Assembly: GCA_903938955.1 (NCBI GenBank)
Contig: CAJAFJ010000182.1
Coordinates: 1 to 15,133, forward strand
Reading direction: 5' to 3'
Length of the DNA stretch: 15,133 bases
Origin: an uncultured beta proteobacterium
GTDB lineage: Bacteria; Pseudomonadota; Gammaproteobacteria; Burkholderiales; Burkholderiaceae
In this document: positions 1 through 8,608 of the stretch, piece by piece
How the letters are laid out: each line of letters begins with the position of its first letter
Numbering within the stretch: the first letter of the stretch is position 1
Notes under the pieces: model-generated
Databases searched by the model: none
What the model saw: only the letters and a program-made list of their open reading frames with translations
What the model was told of the DNA's origin: nothing
Translations under genes and position numbers: made by a program

Positions 1-317
1 GATCCAAGCTGGCTCAGTCCCGACAAGAAAAGTTGCGTTTCTGCACAATCTTGCCCTACGACCAACGCGCGCAAGGTTGAAAAATCCGGCACGTAGCTGG
101 GGATAACTTCCTGCTCGGCGGCTTGAAAATCGGCCTGCAACTGATGGACGCCACGCTCAGCTTCAAACAAGTGCTCAAGGAACGGCGTTTCCACCGTTTG
201 CAGTGACTCCAGATTTCGATTGTTTTGCACCCCCATCACGAGGCTCAGCACCAGCCCAACCCCAAAAGTTGCGCCAACACTGAGGGGCAAAAGCCATATC
301 TTTGAACGAAATTTCAT
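1..317 (-). CDS. Membrane sensor protein, N-terminal part only, with receiver-like segment
   Basis: Partial gene: 105 codons from the ATG at 317 run open to the window edge. GGGAG lies about 9 nt upstream of that ATG. Residues 1-30 are a basic start (MKFRSK) followed by one hydrophobic segment, as in the membrane anchor of chemoreceptors and sensor kinases. Residues 33-68 (beginning NNRNLESLQTVETPFLEHLF) resemble the first helix of a periplasmic four-helix-bundle sensor. From about residue 78 the character changes: STLRALVVGQDCAETQLFLS reads like beta-1 and alpha-1 of a response-regulator receiver domain, but the usual acidic pair is replaced by GQD. No HAMP or kinase domain fits between the two parts. 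It may be a hybrid kinase shortened by in-frame deletion. It follows the PstS-like gene on the same strand after a 129-bp gap, which holds no convincing terminator. Gene presence is fairly sure; function is not. Confidence 0.6.
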   Translation of the reverse strand, partial: MKFRSKIWLLPLSVGATFGVGLVLSLVMGVQNNRNLESLQTVETPFLEHLFEAERGVHQLQADFQAAEQEVIPSYVPDFSTLRALVVGQDCAETQLFLSGLSQLG

Positions 318-446
318 TGTCATCACTCCCATGGAATACTTTCAACCGCACGCCCGCACTTGGCACATCGGCTGGATCACGCCTGCTTGATTTTTTGTTG
401 CAGGGGTTGAACTTTGGCGGCTTAGGTCTTCACCGCCGCGGAAGTC

Positions 447-872
447 TCAATCAACAGCCAATAAAACTTTGACTGATGAGTCAATCGCACTTTTTTCGAT
501 ATAGCCGATGGTGTTTGGATTAGCTGCCACCATCTTTTTTACCGTGGCTGAATTGGCAATTTCTTTGGGTGGTGTTGCTTTGCCTGAAAACACCAGACGC
601 GACCAAACTGCCTTGACCTGGGCAGGGGATTTGCCAGTCACTTTGGTATAAAACAACTCGCGCACTGCCGCCGACTCGGTCTGGTCGAGCAGTAGCGCGA
701 CGCCCACGCCGGGCAATTGATCCGATTTGCCCAGAAACAGGCCCGCAGCTTGTTCGGTCGTCATGGCCGCAGCGGCACTGTTGGCCCCAACCACCACAGC
801 GACCTGTGCGCCGCTGGCTTGGGCGAGCAGTGCGCCCGCGGCGAATACTAGTGTTTTAGTGATATTTTTCAT
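447..872 (-). CDS. Small secreted PstS-like (phosphate-binding-type) protein
   Basis: 141 aa from the ATG at 872. An in-frame TTG at 887 would add five residues, but ATG followed by a normal signal peptide (MKNITKTLVFAAGALLAQASGA, cleavage probably after SGA) is the better start. The mature part has features of short PstS-like periplasmic proteins: a Thr-rich 'MTTEQAAGLFLGKSDQLP' segment early, a central 'RELFYTKVTGKSPAQVKAVW' helix, and 'NTIGYIEKSAID' near the end. Full PstS binding proteins are more than twice as long, so this is one of the small stand-alone relatives, often annotated as phosphate ABC transporter substrate-binding-like. It starts 15 bp after the porin stop and has no clear Shine-Dalgarno, so it is probably translated by coupling to the porin. 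Which anion it binds, if any, cannot be read from the sequence. Confidence 0.8.
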   Translation of the reverse strand: MKNITKTLVFAAGALLAQASGAQVAVVVGANSAAAAMTTEQAAGLFLGKSDQLPGVGVALLLDQTESAAVRELFYTKVTGKSPAQVKAVWSRLVFSGKATPPKEIANSATVKKMVAANPNTIGYIEKSAIDSSVKVLLAVD

Positions 873-887
873 GGCTATTGGATTCAA

Positions 888-2066
888 TCAAAACACGCGG
901 TCGTAGCTGACGCGAAGCACCGTGGCGTCACCGCCAAAGTTGTTGGCAACATCGTAATTTTTATCAAGCTGAGCCTTGACGGCACTGCTTGAATCGAGGT
1001 CATAGCGCAGCGTGACAGATGTGCGTTTGTAGGAGCTGAGGGCTGGGTACAACGAACTGTCAGTGGTTTCTTCCGTGTATTTGGCAAAGTTGATGAACGG
1101 TGTCCATTTGCCCAAACGCATGCCCGCACCGATGGTGAAGGCGGGCGCAGTGACTTTGTACGGGCCGGTAAAGTAATCCCGCGTGAGTTGCGTGAATTCG
1201 GACAAGACGAACCACTTGTCGAAATCAAGATTGGCGGCCAGTCCATAGGCTTGCAATTTGGAAGCGTCATCAAGGAGGGTGGCGGGATCGTTATTGATGC
1301 TTCTGACATCGGCCTTCATGACAACCGCACGTACCGTCAGCGGCCCATTGTTGACTTCGATGTCAGCCCCAATCAGGTTATTCCACTGGACCTCGGTGTC
1401 TCCATCTGGGTAGTAAAGCTTTTGATACAAAGATTTTTTGACTTTTTCCTGGCCTGTAAACAAGCTGGCGGTGAGGTTGGTGTCGCCCATGTTGCGGCTG
1501 TAGCGCACGCTGGCACCGTTGTAGTTAGCAGCTTCCCAGCCGTAGAGCTCGGGGGGCGGGGTGATCCAGGGGTAGGACACACCGATATCTTGAAAATCAG
1601 AGTAGTAGTAAAGGGGGATGCGCTTGCGGCCCACTTGTACTTCAAAATTTTCATTGAACTTGTAGCTGCCATAAGCCCAAGTCACGTCGGGCGTTCCATT
1701 GGTGCCACGGCTGACCAATTGTGCGGTCAAACTGGTTTTGTTGTTGATAGTGTATTTGCCCTGAATCCCCACCCGAGACTCTGGCGTCAGCGAAAAATCA
1801 TCGCCGTACACGCCAGCGTTGCCCCAGTCTGCGACATAGCACGGGCAGTTGACGCCTTTGATTTGCGGTGGTCCTGCATAGTTGGCATCCAGATTGCCAC
1901 TGAGCACCTTGCCGCCCACGAGTGAGACATAACCCGACAGTTTGAAATTGGAGTCGGTCGCTGCGTCTTGCGCCAGAACCTGGGTTGCCGGTACAAGGCT
2001 GGCGCCGACTAGGGCGAGCTGAAGCAGTGGTTTGTGAAGCCTGGATTTAACGCTAACTTTGATCAT
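888..2066 (-). CDS. Outer-membrane porin-like beta-barrel protein
   Basis: 392 aa. It has an N-terminal signal peptide (basic start, hydrophobic core LLQLALVGASLVPATQVLA, cleavage likely near residue 32), then alternating polar/hydrophobic strands rich in Tyr, Trp and Asn, ending in VSYDRVF. A terminal Phe is the outer-membrane assembly signal typical of beta-proteobacterial porins. Residues 74 and 76 are a close Cys pair (NCPC) in an early, probably extracellular, loop, which is unusual for porins. It is too diverged for me to name a substrate. It is first in a unit with the PstS-like protein and the membrane sensor; porin plus small anion-binding-like protein suggests uptake or sensing of an anion, which is inference. 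No strong ribosome-binding site precedes the ATG. The upstream region (2067-2170) is AT-rich and carries phased AATT repeats. Confidence 0.82.
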   Translation of the reverse strand: MIKVSVKSRLHKPLLQLALVGASLVPATQVLAQDAATDSNFKLSGYVSLVGGKVLSGNLDANYAGPPQIKGVNCPCYVADWGNAGVYGDDFSLTPESRVGIQGKYTINNKTSLTAQLVSRGTNGTPDVTWAYGSYKFNENFEVQVGRKRIPLYYYSDFQDIGVSYPWITPPPELYGWEAANYNGASVRYSRNMGDTNLTASLFTGQEKVKKSLYQKLYYPDGDTEVQWNNLIGADIEVNNGPLTVRAVVMKADVRSINNDPATLLDDASKLQAYGLAANLDFDKWFVLSEFTQLTRDYFTGPYKVTAPAFTIGAGMRLGKWTPFINFAKYTEETTDSSLYPALSSYKRTSVTLRYDLDSSSAVKAQLDKNYDVANNFGGDATVLRVSYDRVF

Positions 2067-2129
2067 TATTGGCTTAGTTGTCTTTTTGCAAAGAGGGGTG
2101 GGTGTGCGGTTATTTTGAAAAAAAGTGTA

Positions 2130-2160
2130 AATTCTTAAACAATTCGTAACTAATTTTAGG
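2130..2160 (-). promoter_or_regulatory. AATT elements repeated every 11 bp upstream of the porin
   Basis: On the plus strand AATTCTTAA (2130-2138) and AATTCGTAA (2141-2149) match at 8 of 9 bases with an exact 11-bp period, and AATT recurs a third time in phase at 2152. The block lies about 64-94 bp upstream of the porin ATG. Tandem sites with 10-11-bp spacing are typical of OmpR/PhoB-type winged-helix regulators, but the motif does not match the PhoB consensus. An AT-rich promoter upstream region could give the same pattern by chance. Confidence 0.25.
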
Positions 2161-2239
2161 TGTTATGTTTTGATAGTCCGCAAATGGCGCGATGCCGAAT
2201 TTGATAAATGGCCTCTATCTGCCGGGTTATTGACTCATG

Positions 2240-2345
2240 TCACGCAATGGATTTCGTCAGTGGCGCCATCTCAGCATCCAGCGCGTAAAACGTGTCGTCG
2301 AACACGCCTTGGGTGTGAGCGTGAAAGTGGCGGTGTCCAGGGTAC
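2240..2345 (-). pseudogene. Short coding-like remnant without a start codon
   Basis: Between the PaiB-like gene and the porin, one minus-strand frame reads YPGHRHFHAHTQGVFDDTFY and then ALDAEMAPLTKSIA before a TGA at 2240-2242. The composition looks like the C-terminal end of a real protein rather than random intergenic DNA. The frame stays open back into the PaiB-like gene in a different phase, and I see no in-frame ATG or ribosome-binding site. It could be the tail of a decayed gene or chance. I do not recognise the family. Confidence 0.2.
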
Positions 2346-2969
2346 TTATTCAGCCTTGCGCATGGCCTGCGCCATAGCCGTGTGTCCCCGTGCCTCCAGC
2401 GTGTCGGCGGCGCTTAGACGATCCCGCACCTCCCGGTTTTGGCTGAGCTTGACCTTGCCGACCAGCGACGTGATGGCGATCTCGATCCCCACAATGTGGC
2501 GCAGCATGGGGTTGATGAATTCAGGCTCGGAATCCCCCATCTTCCAGGGCTTGGGTTCTGTGGCCTCGTGGCGCCGCGTCAGCTGTGCCACCACGCGGCG
2601 CACAAAACGTTCGTCATCCTGCACCGTGAGCGTGCCGTGTGCATGCACCACTTCGTAGTTCCAGGTCGGCACTTGGCGGTGTGTCTCATGTTTGCTGGGG
2701 TACCAGTTGGGTGAGATATAGGCTTCAGCACCTCGAAACACGACCATCACCGGCGTGCCGGTGGGGCAACGCTGCCACAGCGTATTGGCGCGGGCCACAT
2801 GCGCGATGAGCACGCCATGCGCCCCCGCACCCGCATCGAATTCAAACGGAATATGGTCGGCATCCAGTCCGGCATCTCCGTGGGTCACCAGCATGCCCAG
2901 CGGATGCTCGCGCATGATGCGGTGCAATGCGTCAGGTCGGGTTTCAGCAAAGTGGGTTGGAATGTACAT
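2346..2969 (-). CDS. PaiB-type FMN-binding negative transcriptional regulator family protein
   Basis: 207 aa from the ATG at 2969. This start gives the family's standard MYIPxHF beginning; the longer TTG-started frame from 3047 adds 26 residues with no family likeness. Motifs that identify PaiB/FMN-binding_2 proteins are HPLGMLVTHGDAGLDADHIP (23-42), HVARANTLW (57-65), AYISPNWYPSKHE (83-95), VPTWNYEVVHAHG (100-112), and C-terminal IVGIEI plus KLSQNR (159-179). The fold is a split-barrel flavin-binding dimer. Bacillus PaiB was described as a repressor of sporulation and protease genes, but most homologues have no proven DNA target, so an FMN/heme-linked oxidoreductase role is equally possible. 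It lies 107 bp downstream of allophanate hydrolase on the same strand. The gap shows no strong terminator, so read-through is possible, but no known link to guanidine use exists. Confidence 0.88.
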   Translation of the reverse strand: MYIPTHFAETRPDALHRIMREHPLGMLVTHGDAGLDADHIPFEFDAGAGAHGVLIAHVARANTLWQRCPTGTPVMVVFRGAEAYISPNWYPSKHETHRQVPTWNYEVVHAHGTLTVQDDERFVRRVVAQLTRRHEATEPKPWKMGDSEPEFINPMLRHIVGIEIAITSLVGKVKLSQNREVRDRLSAADTLEARGHTAMAQAMRKAE

Positions 2970-3076
2970 CGTGGGCTTTTGAAGGGCAAACGAGAAATTG
3001 TCGCTACTTTTGCCCACCACCGGCACAGCTGGTGCGCAAAACTTCAAGGCCTGAAAGGGGCGACAAGTTCACGCTT

Positions 3077-4894
3077 TCAATTGGAAGCGGGATGGGCCAC
3101 GGATTGGTAGGCCAACCAGCCGCCAAACGCTGTAATGTCCTTGGCCCCCATGATCCCTTTCGGTTCGCAAATAAAGCCGGCCACCAGGCTCCCGTCCGCC
3201 AGCAGGGTGCGTCCAATGCCCAGCGGTGCCGGAATGCCATCCACAAAACTACCGAACTGGCTGACCGGCAGCTCCCACACTTCCACCTCAATCGCGGTGC
3301 CTCCTTCGTCGACCCGAACCAGACCGGGACGGCGCCCATCGGGCAGGGCGTAAAGGCGGTATTCCGGTGCTGTGGTGGTGCGCTGCAGCAAGCGGGCCCC
3401 CCGGCTGGTGAGTTGATGGTTCAGCGGCTGGCCTTGCAAATGGGCGCCGCACACGGCCACGCGCACCTGGCCTGAAGGCACCGCCGTTGCGGCCGCGAAG
3501 GGCACGCTGGCATGGCCGGTCGCCCCCAGCGTGGCCGCCTGTCCCTGCAACGCAGATTGCCAGCGTTGTGCCAGGTGCAACAGCGGTTGGTCCTGGTGAG
3601 CGGGGGCCACAAAGGTCACGCCGCAAGGCAGGCCATCGGGACGAAAACCAGCCGGCACGGCCATGGCGGCGTAGTCCAGCAAGTTCACAAAGTTGGTGTA
3701 GTAGCCAAAGTCGCTGTTGCGCGCGATGGGTTCGCCCAGCAGGGTGGCGATGCTGTGAATGGTGGGCGAGGTGGGCAGCAGCATGCAGTCGATGGTGGCC
3801 CACACGCCGGCGCAGCGTTGCGCCAAGGCGCGCAGGCGGTACTGGGCGGCAAAGGCATCCGCGGCCAGGGGTTTGGCGCCCCCCAGCGTGATCTCGCGTG
3901 TCACCGGGAAAACGGACTCGGGCTGGGCGTCAATAAAGGCCCGGATCGCCTGGTAGCGCTCGGCCACCCAGGGGCCTTCGTACAGCAGGCGGGCGGTCTC
4001 CGCAAACGGGGCAAAGTCGATCTCCACCAGTTCTGCCCCCAGCGCCTGGGCCTGCACGCAGGCCTCGGCATAACACTGGGCATACGCGCTATCACCCAAA
4101 AACTGCAACTGGTCCGCACGCGGCACGCCCACGCGCCACTGCGCCGCCCGGCCAAAGTCAAAGCCGTGTGGCTGGGCTGGGCGCGAGAAGGGGTCTTGCG
4201 CGTCATAGCCGAGCGCCACGGCAAAGACCTGCTGCGCGTCATCGGCCGTCAGCGCGAAGATCGATACCACGTCCAGCGAACGACAGGCGGGCACCACGCC
4301 CTGTGTGGACAACAGGCCCAGGCTGGGCTTGAGGCCGACCAAATTGTTGAAGCCGGCCGGTACGCGGCCCGAACCCGCGGTGTCCGTGCCCAGTGAAAAA
4401 CTCACATGACCCAGGGCCACGGACACCGCAGAGCCGGAGCTGGAGCCGCCCGACACGTAGTCCGGGTTGAAGGCGTTGCGGCAGGCGCCATAGGGCGAGC
4501 GCGTGCCGTTCAAGCCGGTGGCGAACTGGTCCAGATTGGTCTTGCCGATGGCGATGGCGCCGGCGTCCAGCAAGCGTTGCACCACGGTGGCGCTGCGCTC
4601 TGGCGTGTAGGCGTAGTCCGGGCAGCCCGCCGTGGTGGGTACACCGGCCAGGTCGATGTTGTCCTTGATGGCGAAGGGAATGCCCCACAGCGGCAGCCCC
4701 TCAGGGCCACGTTCCACCAGCGCTTGTGCCTGGGCCCGCAAGGTGGTGGCGTCCACGCGATGAATCCACGCAGTGTGCGGGTCGTCGCCGATTGCGGCGA
4801 TGACGCTATCCACCAACTGCACAGGGTTCAGACGGCCGTCACGGTAGGCCTGCTGCAGGCTGCCGATGTTCAGCGATAAGTTGGGCTTGTTCAT
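3077..4894 (-). CDS. atzF: Allophanate hydrolase
   Basis: 605 aa, the usual length of AtzF/DUR2-type enzymes. The N-terminal amidase-signature domain (about 1-460) has the full Ser-cisSer-Lys triad: Lys77 in [10 protein letters not shown], Ser151 in [10 protein letters not shown], and Ser175 in [12 protein letters not shown], with the same 74- and 24-residue spacings as in characterised AtzF. The C-terminal domain (about 475-600, from [19 protein letters not shown] to [14 protein letters not shown]) is the one specific to allophanate hydrolases. The enzyme converts allophanate to two CO2 and two ammonia in the cytoplasm. Its ATG overlaps the carboxylase stop by 4 bp (ATGA), and a strong AAGGAG sits inside the last carboxylase codons, so the two are translationally coupled. 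It is the last enzyme gene of the operon and serves either urea or guanidine carboxylation; the context here favours guanidine. Confidence 0.96.
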   Translation of the reverse strand: MNKPNLSLNIGSLQQAYRDGRLNPVQLVDSVIAAIGDDPHTAWIHRVDATTLRAQAQALVERGPEGLPLWGIPFAIKDNIDLAGVPTTAGCPDYAYTPERSATVVQRLLDAGAIAIGKTNLDQFATGLNGTRSPYGACRNAFNPDYVSGGSSSGSAVSVALGHVSFSLGTDTAGSGRVPAGFNNLVGLKPSLGLLSTQGVVPACRSLDVVSIFALTADDAQQVFAVALGYDAQDPFSRPAQPHGFDFGRAAQWRVGVPRADQLQFLGDSAYAQCYAEACVQAQALGAELVEIDFAPFAETARLLYEGPWVAERYQAIRAFIDAQPESVFPVTREITLGGAKPLAADAFAAQYRLRALAQRCAGVWATIDCMLLPTSPTIHSIATLLGEPIARNSDFGYYTNFVNLLDYAAMAVPAGFRPDGLPCGVTFVAPAHQDQPLLHLAQRWQSALQGQAATLGATGHASVPFAAATAVPSGQVRVAVCGAHLQGQPLNHQLTSRGARLLQRTTTAPEYRLYALPDGRRPGLVRVDEGGTAIEVEVWELPVSQFGSFVDGIPAPLGIGRTLLADGSLVAGFICEPKGIMGAKDITAFGGWLAYQSVAHPASN

Positions 4895-7800
4895 GCGTTT
4901 TCTCCTTGAATCACAACAACGTCCTGGCCGGCGGACACGGCGCTGCCTTCACGGCAGGCCATGCGCAGCACCTGGCCAGCGCAGGGCGCCGACACGGTGA
5001 ATTCCATCTTCATGGACTCGATGACGAGCAGGGCGTCGCCCTCCATCACCATGTCCCCTTCCGCCACCAGCAGCTTCCACACGCTGCCGGGGACGGCGCT
5101 GGCCACGCTGCGGGCCCCGGGGGGCAGGTCATCAGCGGACACGGTCGCGTCCAGCACCTCGACTTCGCCCACGTACTCCGCCAGGCCCGCCGCATGCCAG
5201 CGTTCGCGCTCCTCCTCAAACGCCTGTCCTTGCTGGGCGCGGAAAGCGGCGATATCGGCTGCGTTCTCGCTCAGGAATTCGCGGTACTGGTGCAGGCTGA
5301 AGGTGCCCTCTTCGACCCGCAGCGGGTAGCGCCCGGCAGGAAAGTCGCGGCGGATTTGCAGCAGCTCTTCTTCGCCCACCGGGTAAAAGCGGATCTGGTC
5401 GAAAAAGCGCAGCAGCCAGGGCTTGCCGGGCTCGAAGGCGGGGGCGCCACTGTCGGCATCGCGCCAGCGGTTCCACATCTGCAAGGTGCGGCCCACAAAC
5501 TGGTAGCCTCCCGGGCCTTCCATGCCGTACACACACATGTAGGCGCCGCCAATGCCCACGGCATTCTCGGGTGTCCAGGTGCGGGCCGGGTTGTACTTGG
5601 TGGTGACCAGTCGGTGCCGCGGGTCCAGCGGCGTGGCCACCGGCGCGCCCAGATAGACATCGCCCAGACCCAGCACGAGATAGCGGGCGTCGAATACCGT
5701 TCGGTGCACCGCATCGATATCCGCCAGGCCATTGATCCGGCGAATGAACTCGATGTTGCTGGGGCACCAGGGGGCATCGGGCCGCACCGATTGCATGTAC
5801 TTTTCAATCGCCAACCGGGTCGCGCTGTCATCCCACGACAGCGGCAGGTACACGGTGCGCGAGGGCACGACGGGGTCGTCGGTGTCGCCCAGCGCATCGT
5901 CGGCGGCAAAGATCGCCGCCACCAGATCGGCACGCGACAGTTGCTGCGGCTCAAAGTGGATTTGCAACGAACGGATGCCGGGCGTCAGGTCCACGATGCC
6001 CGGTAAATCCTGCGCCTGCAGCGATTGCATCAGGCCGTGCACACGCAGGCGCAGCGCAATGTCCAGCACGGCGTCCCCCAGCTCCACCAGCACATAGCGG
6101 TCACCGGCCTGGCGCAACACCAGCGCCGGGCGCTCGTCTTGCGCTGCACGTTGTGCCAGGATCGGCGAGCCCACCGCCTCGGTGCGCAGCGCCATCGTGG
6201 GCGCCTGCCACATCAGGTCGGTTATGCGCCGCTCCTGAGCGGCTTGCAGGGCCAGTGCTTCTTCGGCCGTGACGCAGCGAAAACGCACCGTGTCGCCGGG
6301 GCGCAGCTGGCCCATTTTCCAGCGCTCACTGGCCAGCACCACGGCCGGGCAGACAAAGCCGCCCAGGCTGGGGCCGTCGGGCCCCAGGATGACGGGCATG
6401 TCGCCGGTGAAGTCGATGGCGCCAATGGCGTAGGCGTTGTCGTGGATGTTGGACGGGTGCAGCCCCGCCTCGCCGCCATCGCGGCGCGCCCATTCGGGCT
6501 TGGGGCCGATCAGGCGCACGCCGGTGCGGCTGGAGTTGTAGTGCACCTGCCAGTCGGTGCCGAAAAACATCTGCACATCGTCATTGGTGAAAAAATCCGG
6601 CGCCCCATGCGGGCCGTAAAGGACCGCGATATCCCAATGGTGCTGGTAAACCGGCACCACCGCGGCAGGCAGGCTCGCTATGGGTGTCGCCACGGCATTG
6701 GAGCCGATGTGCAGCATGTCGCCGGTGCGCAAGGTGCGCCCGGCGTGTCCGCCGAACTGGCCGAGCGTGAAGGTGGACCGGCTGCCGAGGTACAAGGGCA
6801 CATCCAGTCCGCCGCGCAGCGCCAGGTAGGTGCGCGCACCAGCGCCCTGCACGGCACCGATCTTCAGCACGCTGCCGGCCTTGATGGTGTGTGACTGCCA
6901 CAAGGGCAGGGCCACGCCGTCCACACTCGCCGCCATGGCCGCGCCGCAGACAGCGATCACCGTGTCGTGCAGGAAACGCAGGCTGGGGCCGGTCAGCGTG
7001 CACTCCAGTGCGGCGGCATCCGGCGCGTTGCCGACCAGTCGGTTGGCCAGGCGCATGGCCAGGTCGTCCATCGGGCCGCTGGGGGGCACGCCCACCGCCC
7101 AGTAGCCGACGCGGCCTGGGTGGTCTTGCACGGTGGTTTGCACGCCCGGCTCCAGCACCTCCAGCGCCTGCGGCTGGTAGTGCAGTTCGGCCAGGCTGCG
7201 CGTGATCATCAGGCCTTGCACAAACACGGGGTCGGCCACCACGGTGCGCAAATAGCGCAGATTGGTCTCGATCCCGGCCAGGCGGGTGGCGGCCAGCGCG
7301 GCCTGCAGCCGAGCCACCGCATCGGCACGGTCGAGGCCGGTGACGATGAGCTTGGCAATCATCGGGTCGTAATGCGGTGGCACTTCGCTGCCCGTCGCCA
7401 CCCAGGTTTCAATGCGGGCATCTGCCGGGAACATCACCTCCGTCAAGCCGCCCGCGCAGGGCTGGAAGTTGCGGGCCGGGTCTTCGGCGTACAGCCGTAC
7501 CTGAATCGAGGCGCCCTGCGGCGTGGGCACCTGCAAGGCGAATTGATCGCCACGCGCCAGGCGCAGCATCCAGGCCACCAGATCGACGCCTGTCACCTGC
7601 TCGGTCACGCCGTGCTCCACCTGCAAACGGGTGTTGACCTCCAGAAAATAGAAGGCGCCGGTATCAGCGTCCAGCACATATTCCACCGTGCCCGCCGAGC
7701 GGTAGTTGACGGCCTTGGCCAGGCGCACGGCGGTGTGCTGCAGGGCGGTGCGGGTTGTCTCCGACAGGCCGGGCGCCGGGGTTTCTTCAATCACTTTCTG

Positions 7801-8502
7801 GTTGCGGCGCTGGGCCGAGCAATCGCGCTCACCCAGCGACACCACCTGGCCTTTTCCGTCGCCAAACAGCTGCACCTCAATGTGGCGCGCGCGTTCAACA
7901 AACTTTTCCAGAAACAGGCCTGCGTCCTTGAAGTTGGCTTGCGCCAAGCGCTGCACGGCTTCGAACGCCGGGCCCATCTCCGCCTCGTTGCGAATCAGCC
8001 GCATGCCAATGCCGCCGCCGCCGGCCGTGCTTTTGAGCATGACTGGGTAACCGATGCGCGCCGCCTCGCTGCGGGCTTGCGTCAGGTCCGTCAGCAAGCC
8101 GCTGCCGGGTAGCAGGGGAACGCCCTGGGCTTCAGCCAGCGCCCGCGCGGTGTGTTTGAGGCCGAAGGCGCGCATCTGGGCGGGCGTGGGGCCGATGAAG
8201 GCGATGCCTGCGTCTTCGCACGCCTGGGCAAAGTCGGGGTTCTCAGACAGAAAACCGTAGCCGGGGTGGATGGCGCCGGCACCGGTGGCGCGCGCCGCGT
8301 CCAGGATGCGCTGCGGGTCCAGGTAGCTTTGCGCTGCCGGGGCCGGGCCAATGCAGACGCTGGCGTCGGCCATGGACACGTGGAGTGAGTCGGCATCGGC
8401 CTCGGAATACACCGCCACCGAGCGCAGGCCCAGGGCTTTCAAACTGCGGATCACGCGGCAGGCAATGGCGCCGCGGTTGGCGATCAAAACGGTATCAAAC
8501 AT
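4891..8502 (-). CDS. Biotin-dependent urea/guanidine carboxylase (probably guanidine carboxylase)
   Basis: 1203 aa, single-chain. Domains in order: biotin carboxylase (1 to about 445; [16 protein letters not shown]-grasp loop [14 protein letters not shown] at 158-171, [15 protein letters not shown] at 288-302); KipA-like carboxyltransferase half (about 450-760; [14 protein letters not shown] at 707-720); KipI-like half (about 785-1000); and a biotin carrier domain with IESMKME, biotinyl Lys1165. It carboxylates urea or guanidine using ATP and bicarbonate. Annotation pipelines will say urea carboxylase, but guanidine riboswitches, DUF1989 partners and the ABC importer point to guanidine. Asp697 in GAIDFTGD appears to sit where fungal urea carboxylases have Asn, a change reported for bacterial guanidine carboxylases; I placed it by length arithmetic and memory, not alignment. 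GAGGAA lies 6 nt before the ATG, directly after the second riboswitch-like element. The stop overlaps atzF by 4 bp. Confidence 0.95.
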   Translation of the reverse strand: MFDTVLIANRGAIACRVIRSLKALGLRSVAVYSEADADSLHVSMADASVCIGPAPAAQSYLDPQRILDAARATGAGAIHPGYGFLSENPDFAQACEDAGIAFIGPTPAQMRAFGLKHTARALAEAQGVPLLPGSGLLTDLTQARSEAARIGYPVMLKSTAGGGGIGMRLIRNEAEMGPAFEAVQRLAQANFKDAGLFLEKFVERARHIEVQLFGDGKGQVVSLGERDCSAQRRNQKVIEETPAPGLSETTRTALQHTAVRLAKAVNYRSAGTVEYVLDADTGAFYFLEVNTRLQVEHGVTEQVTGVDLVAWMLRLARGDQFALQVPTPQGASIQVRLYAEDPARNFQPCAGGLTEVMFPADARIETWVATGSEVPPHYDPMIAKLIVTGLDRADAVARLQAALAATRLAGIETNLRYLRTVVADPVFVQGLMITRSLAELHYQPQALEVLEPGVQTTVQDHPGRVGYWAVGVPPSGPMDDLAMRLANRLVGNAPDAAALECTLTGPSLRFLHDTVIAVCGAAMAASVDGVALPLWQSHTIKAGSVLKIGAVQGAGARTYLALRGGLDVPLYLGSRSTFTLGQFGGHAGRTLRTGDMLHIGSNAVATPIASLPAAVVPVYQHHWDIAVLYGPHGAPDFFTNDDVQMFFGTDWQVHYNSSRTGVRLIGPKPEWARRDGGEAGLHPSNIHDNAYAIGAIDFTGDMPVILGPDGPSLGGFVCPAVVLASERWKMGQLRPGDTVRFRCVTAEEALALQAAQERRITDLMWQAPTMALRTEAVGSPILAQRAAQDERPALVLRQAGDRYVLVELGDAVLDIALRLRVHGLMQSLQAQDLPGIVDLTPGIRSLQIHFEPQQLSRADLVAAIFAADDALGDTDDPVVPSRTVYLPLSWDDSATRLAIEKYMQSVRPDAPWCPSNIEFIRRINGLADIDAVHRTVFDARYLVLGLGDVYLGAPVATPLDPRHRLVTTKYNPARTWTPENAVGIGGAYMCVYGMEGPGGYQFVGRTLQMWNRWRDADSGAPAFEPGKPWLLRFFDQIRFYPVGEEELLQIRRDFPAGRYPLRVEEGTFSLHQYREFLSENAADIAAFRAQQGQAFEEERERWHAAGLAEYVGEVEVLDATVSADDLPPGARSVASAVPGSVWKLLVAEGDMVMEGDALLVIESMKMEFTVSAPCAGQVLRMACREGSAVSAGQDVVVIQGENA

Positions 8503-8519
8503 GGGACATTCCTCATGAA

Positions 8520-8565
8520 GCGGGTCGTCCCGCCAAGTGATGCGGCACCACGGGTCGTCCCGTGG
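8520..8565 (-). ncRNA. Guanidine-II (mini-ykkC) riboswitch candidate inside the operon
   Basis: On the minus strand two hairpins stand in tandem: CCACGGGACGACCCGTGG (8548-8565, seven perfect pairs, loop ACGA) and GCGGGACGACCCGC (8520-8533, five perfect pairs plus a possible G-U, loop ACGA), joined by a 14-nt linker. Two GC stems capped by ACGR loops and flanked by GGG/CCC are the defining consensus of the mini-ykkC motif, shown to be the guanidine-II riboswitch. The second hairpin ends 5 nt before the GAGGAA ribosome-binding site of the carboxylase, which fits translational control, the common mode for this class. No U-tract follows, so they are not terminators. It sits in the 106-bp gap between the second deiminase-type gene and the carboxylase, so ligand could tune the carboxylase separately from the genes upstream. 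I could not identify an explicit anti-Shine-Dalgarno partner. Confidence 0.88.
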
Positions 8566-8608
8566 GCAAGTGTTTAACCGGTGCTGGCCGCTGCTTTTGT
8601 GTCGCGGG

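Noticed and set aside
427..446. GGCGG/CCGCC inverted repeat after the PstS-like gene
   Set aside because: Short stem, 12-nt loop and no U-run; the downstream sensor gene may still be co-transcribed.
1188..1925. Plus-strand open frame of 245 codons antisense to the porin
   Set aside because: No recognisable domain and no ribosome-binding site; the opposite strand encodes a complete porin with signal peptide and terminal Phe.
3016..3036. CACCA/TGGTG inverted repeat in the gap after allophanate hydrolase
   Set aside because: Only 5 bp of stem with a 10-nt loop and no U-tract; not convincing as an operon terminator.
3512..8112. Long plus-strand open frames (for example 3512-4396, 4906-6006, 6967-8112)
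   Set aside because: They lie antisense to clearly recognised allophanate hydrolase and carboxylase genes, read as low-complexity His/Gln/Ala/Gly-rich protein, and show no family motifs. GC-rich codon bias produces such shadows.
8520..8565. Tandem hairpins read as a double terminator or REP-type repeat
   Set aside because: No U-tract follows either hairpin, they lie between co-directional operon genes, and the paired ACGA loops match guanidine-II much better.
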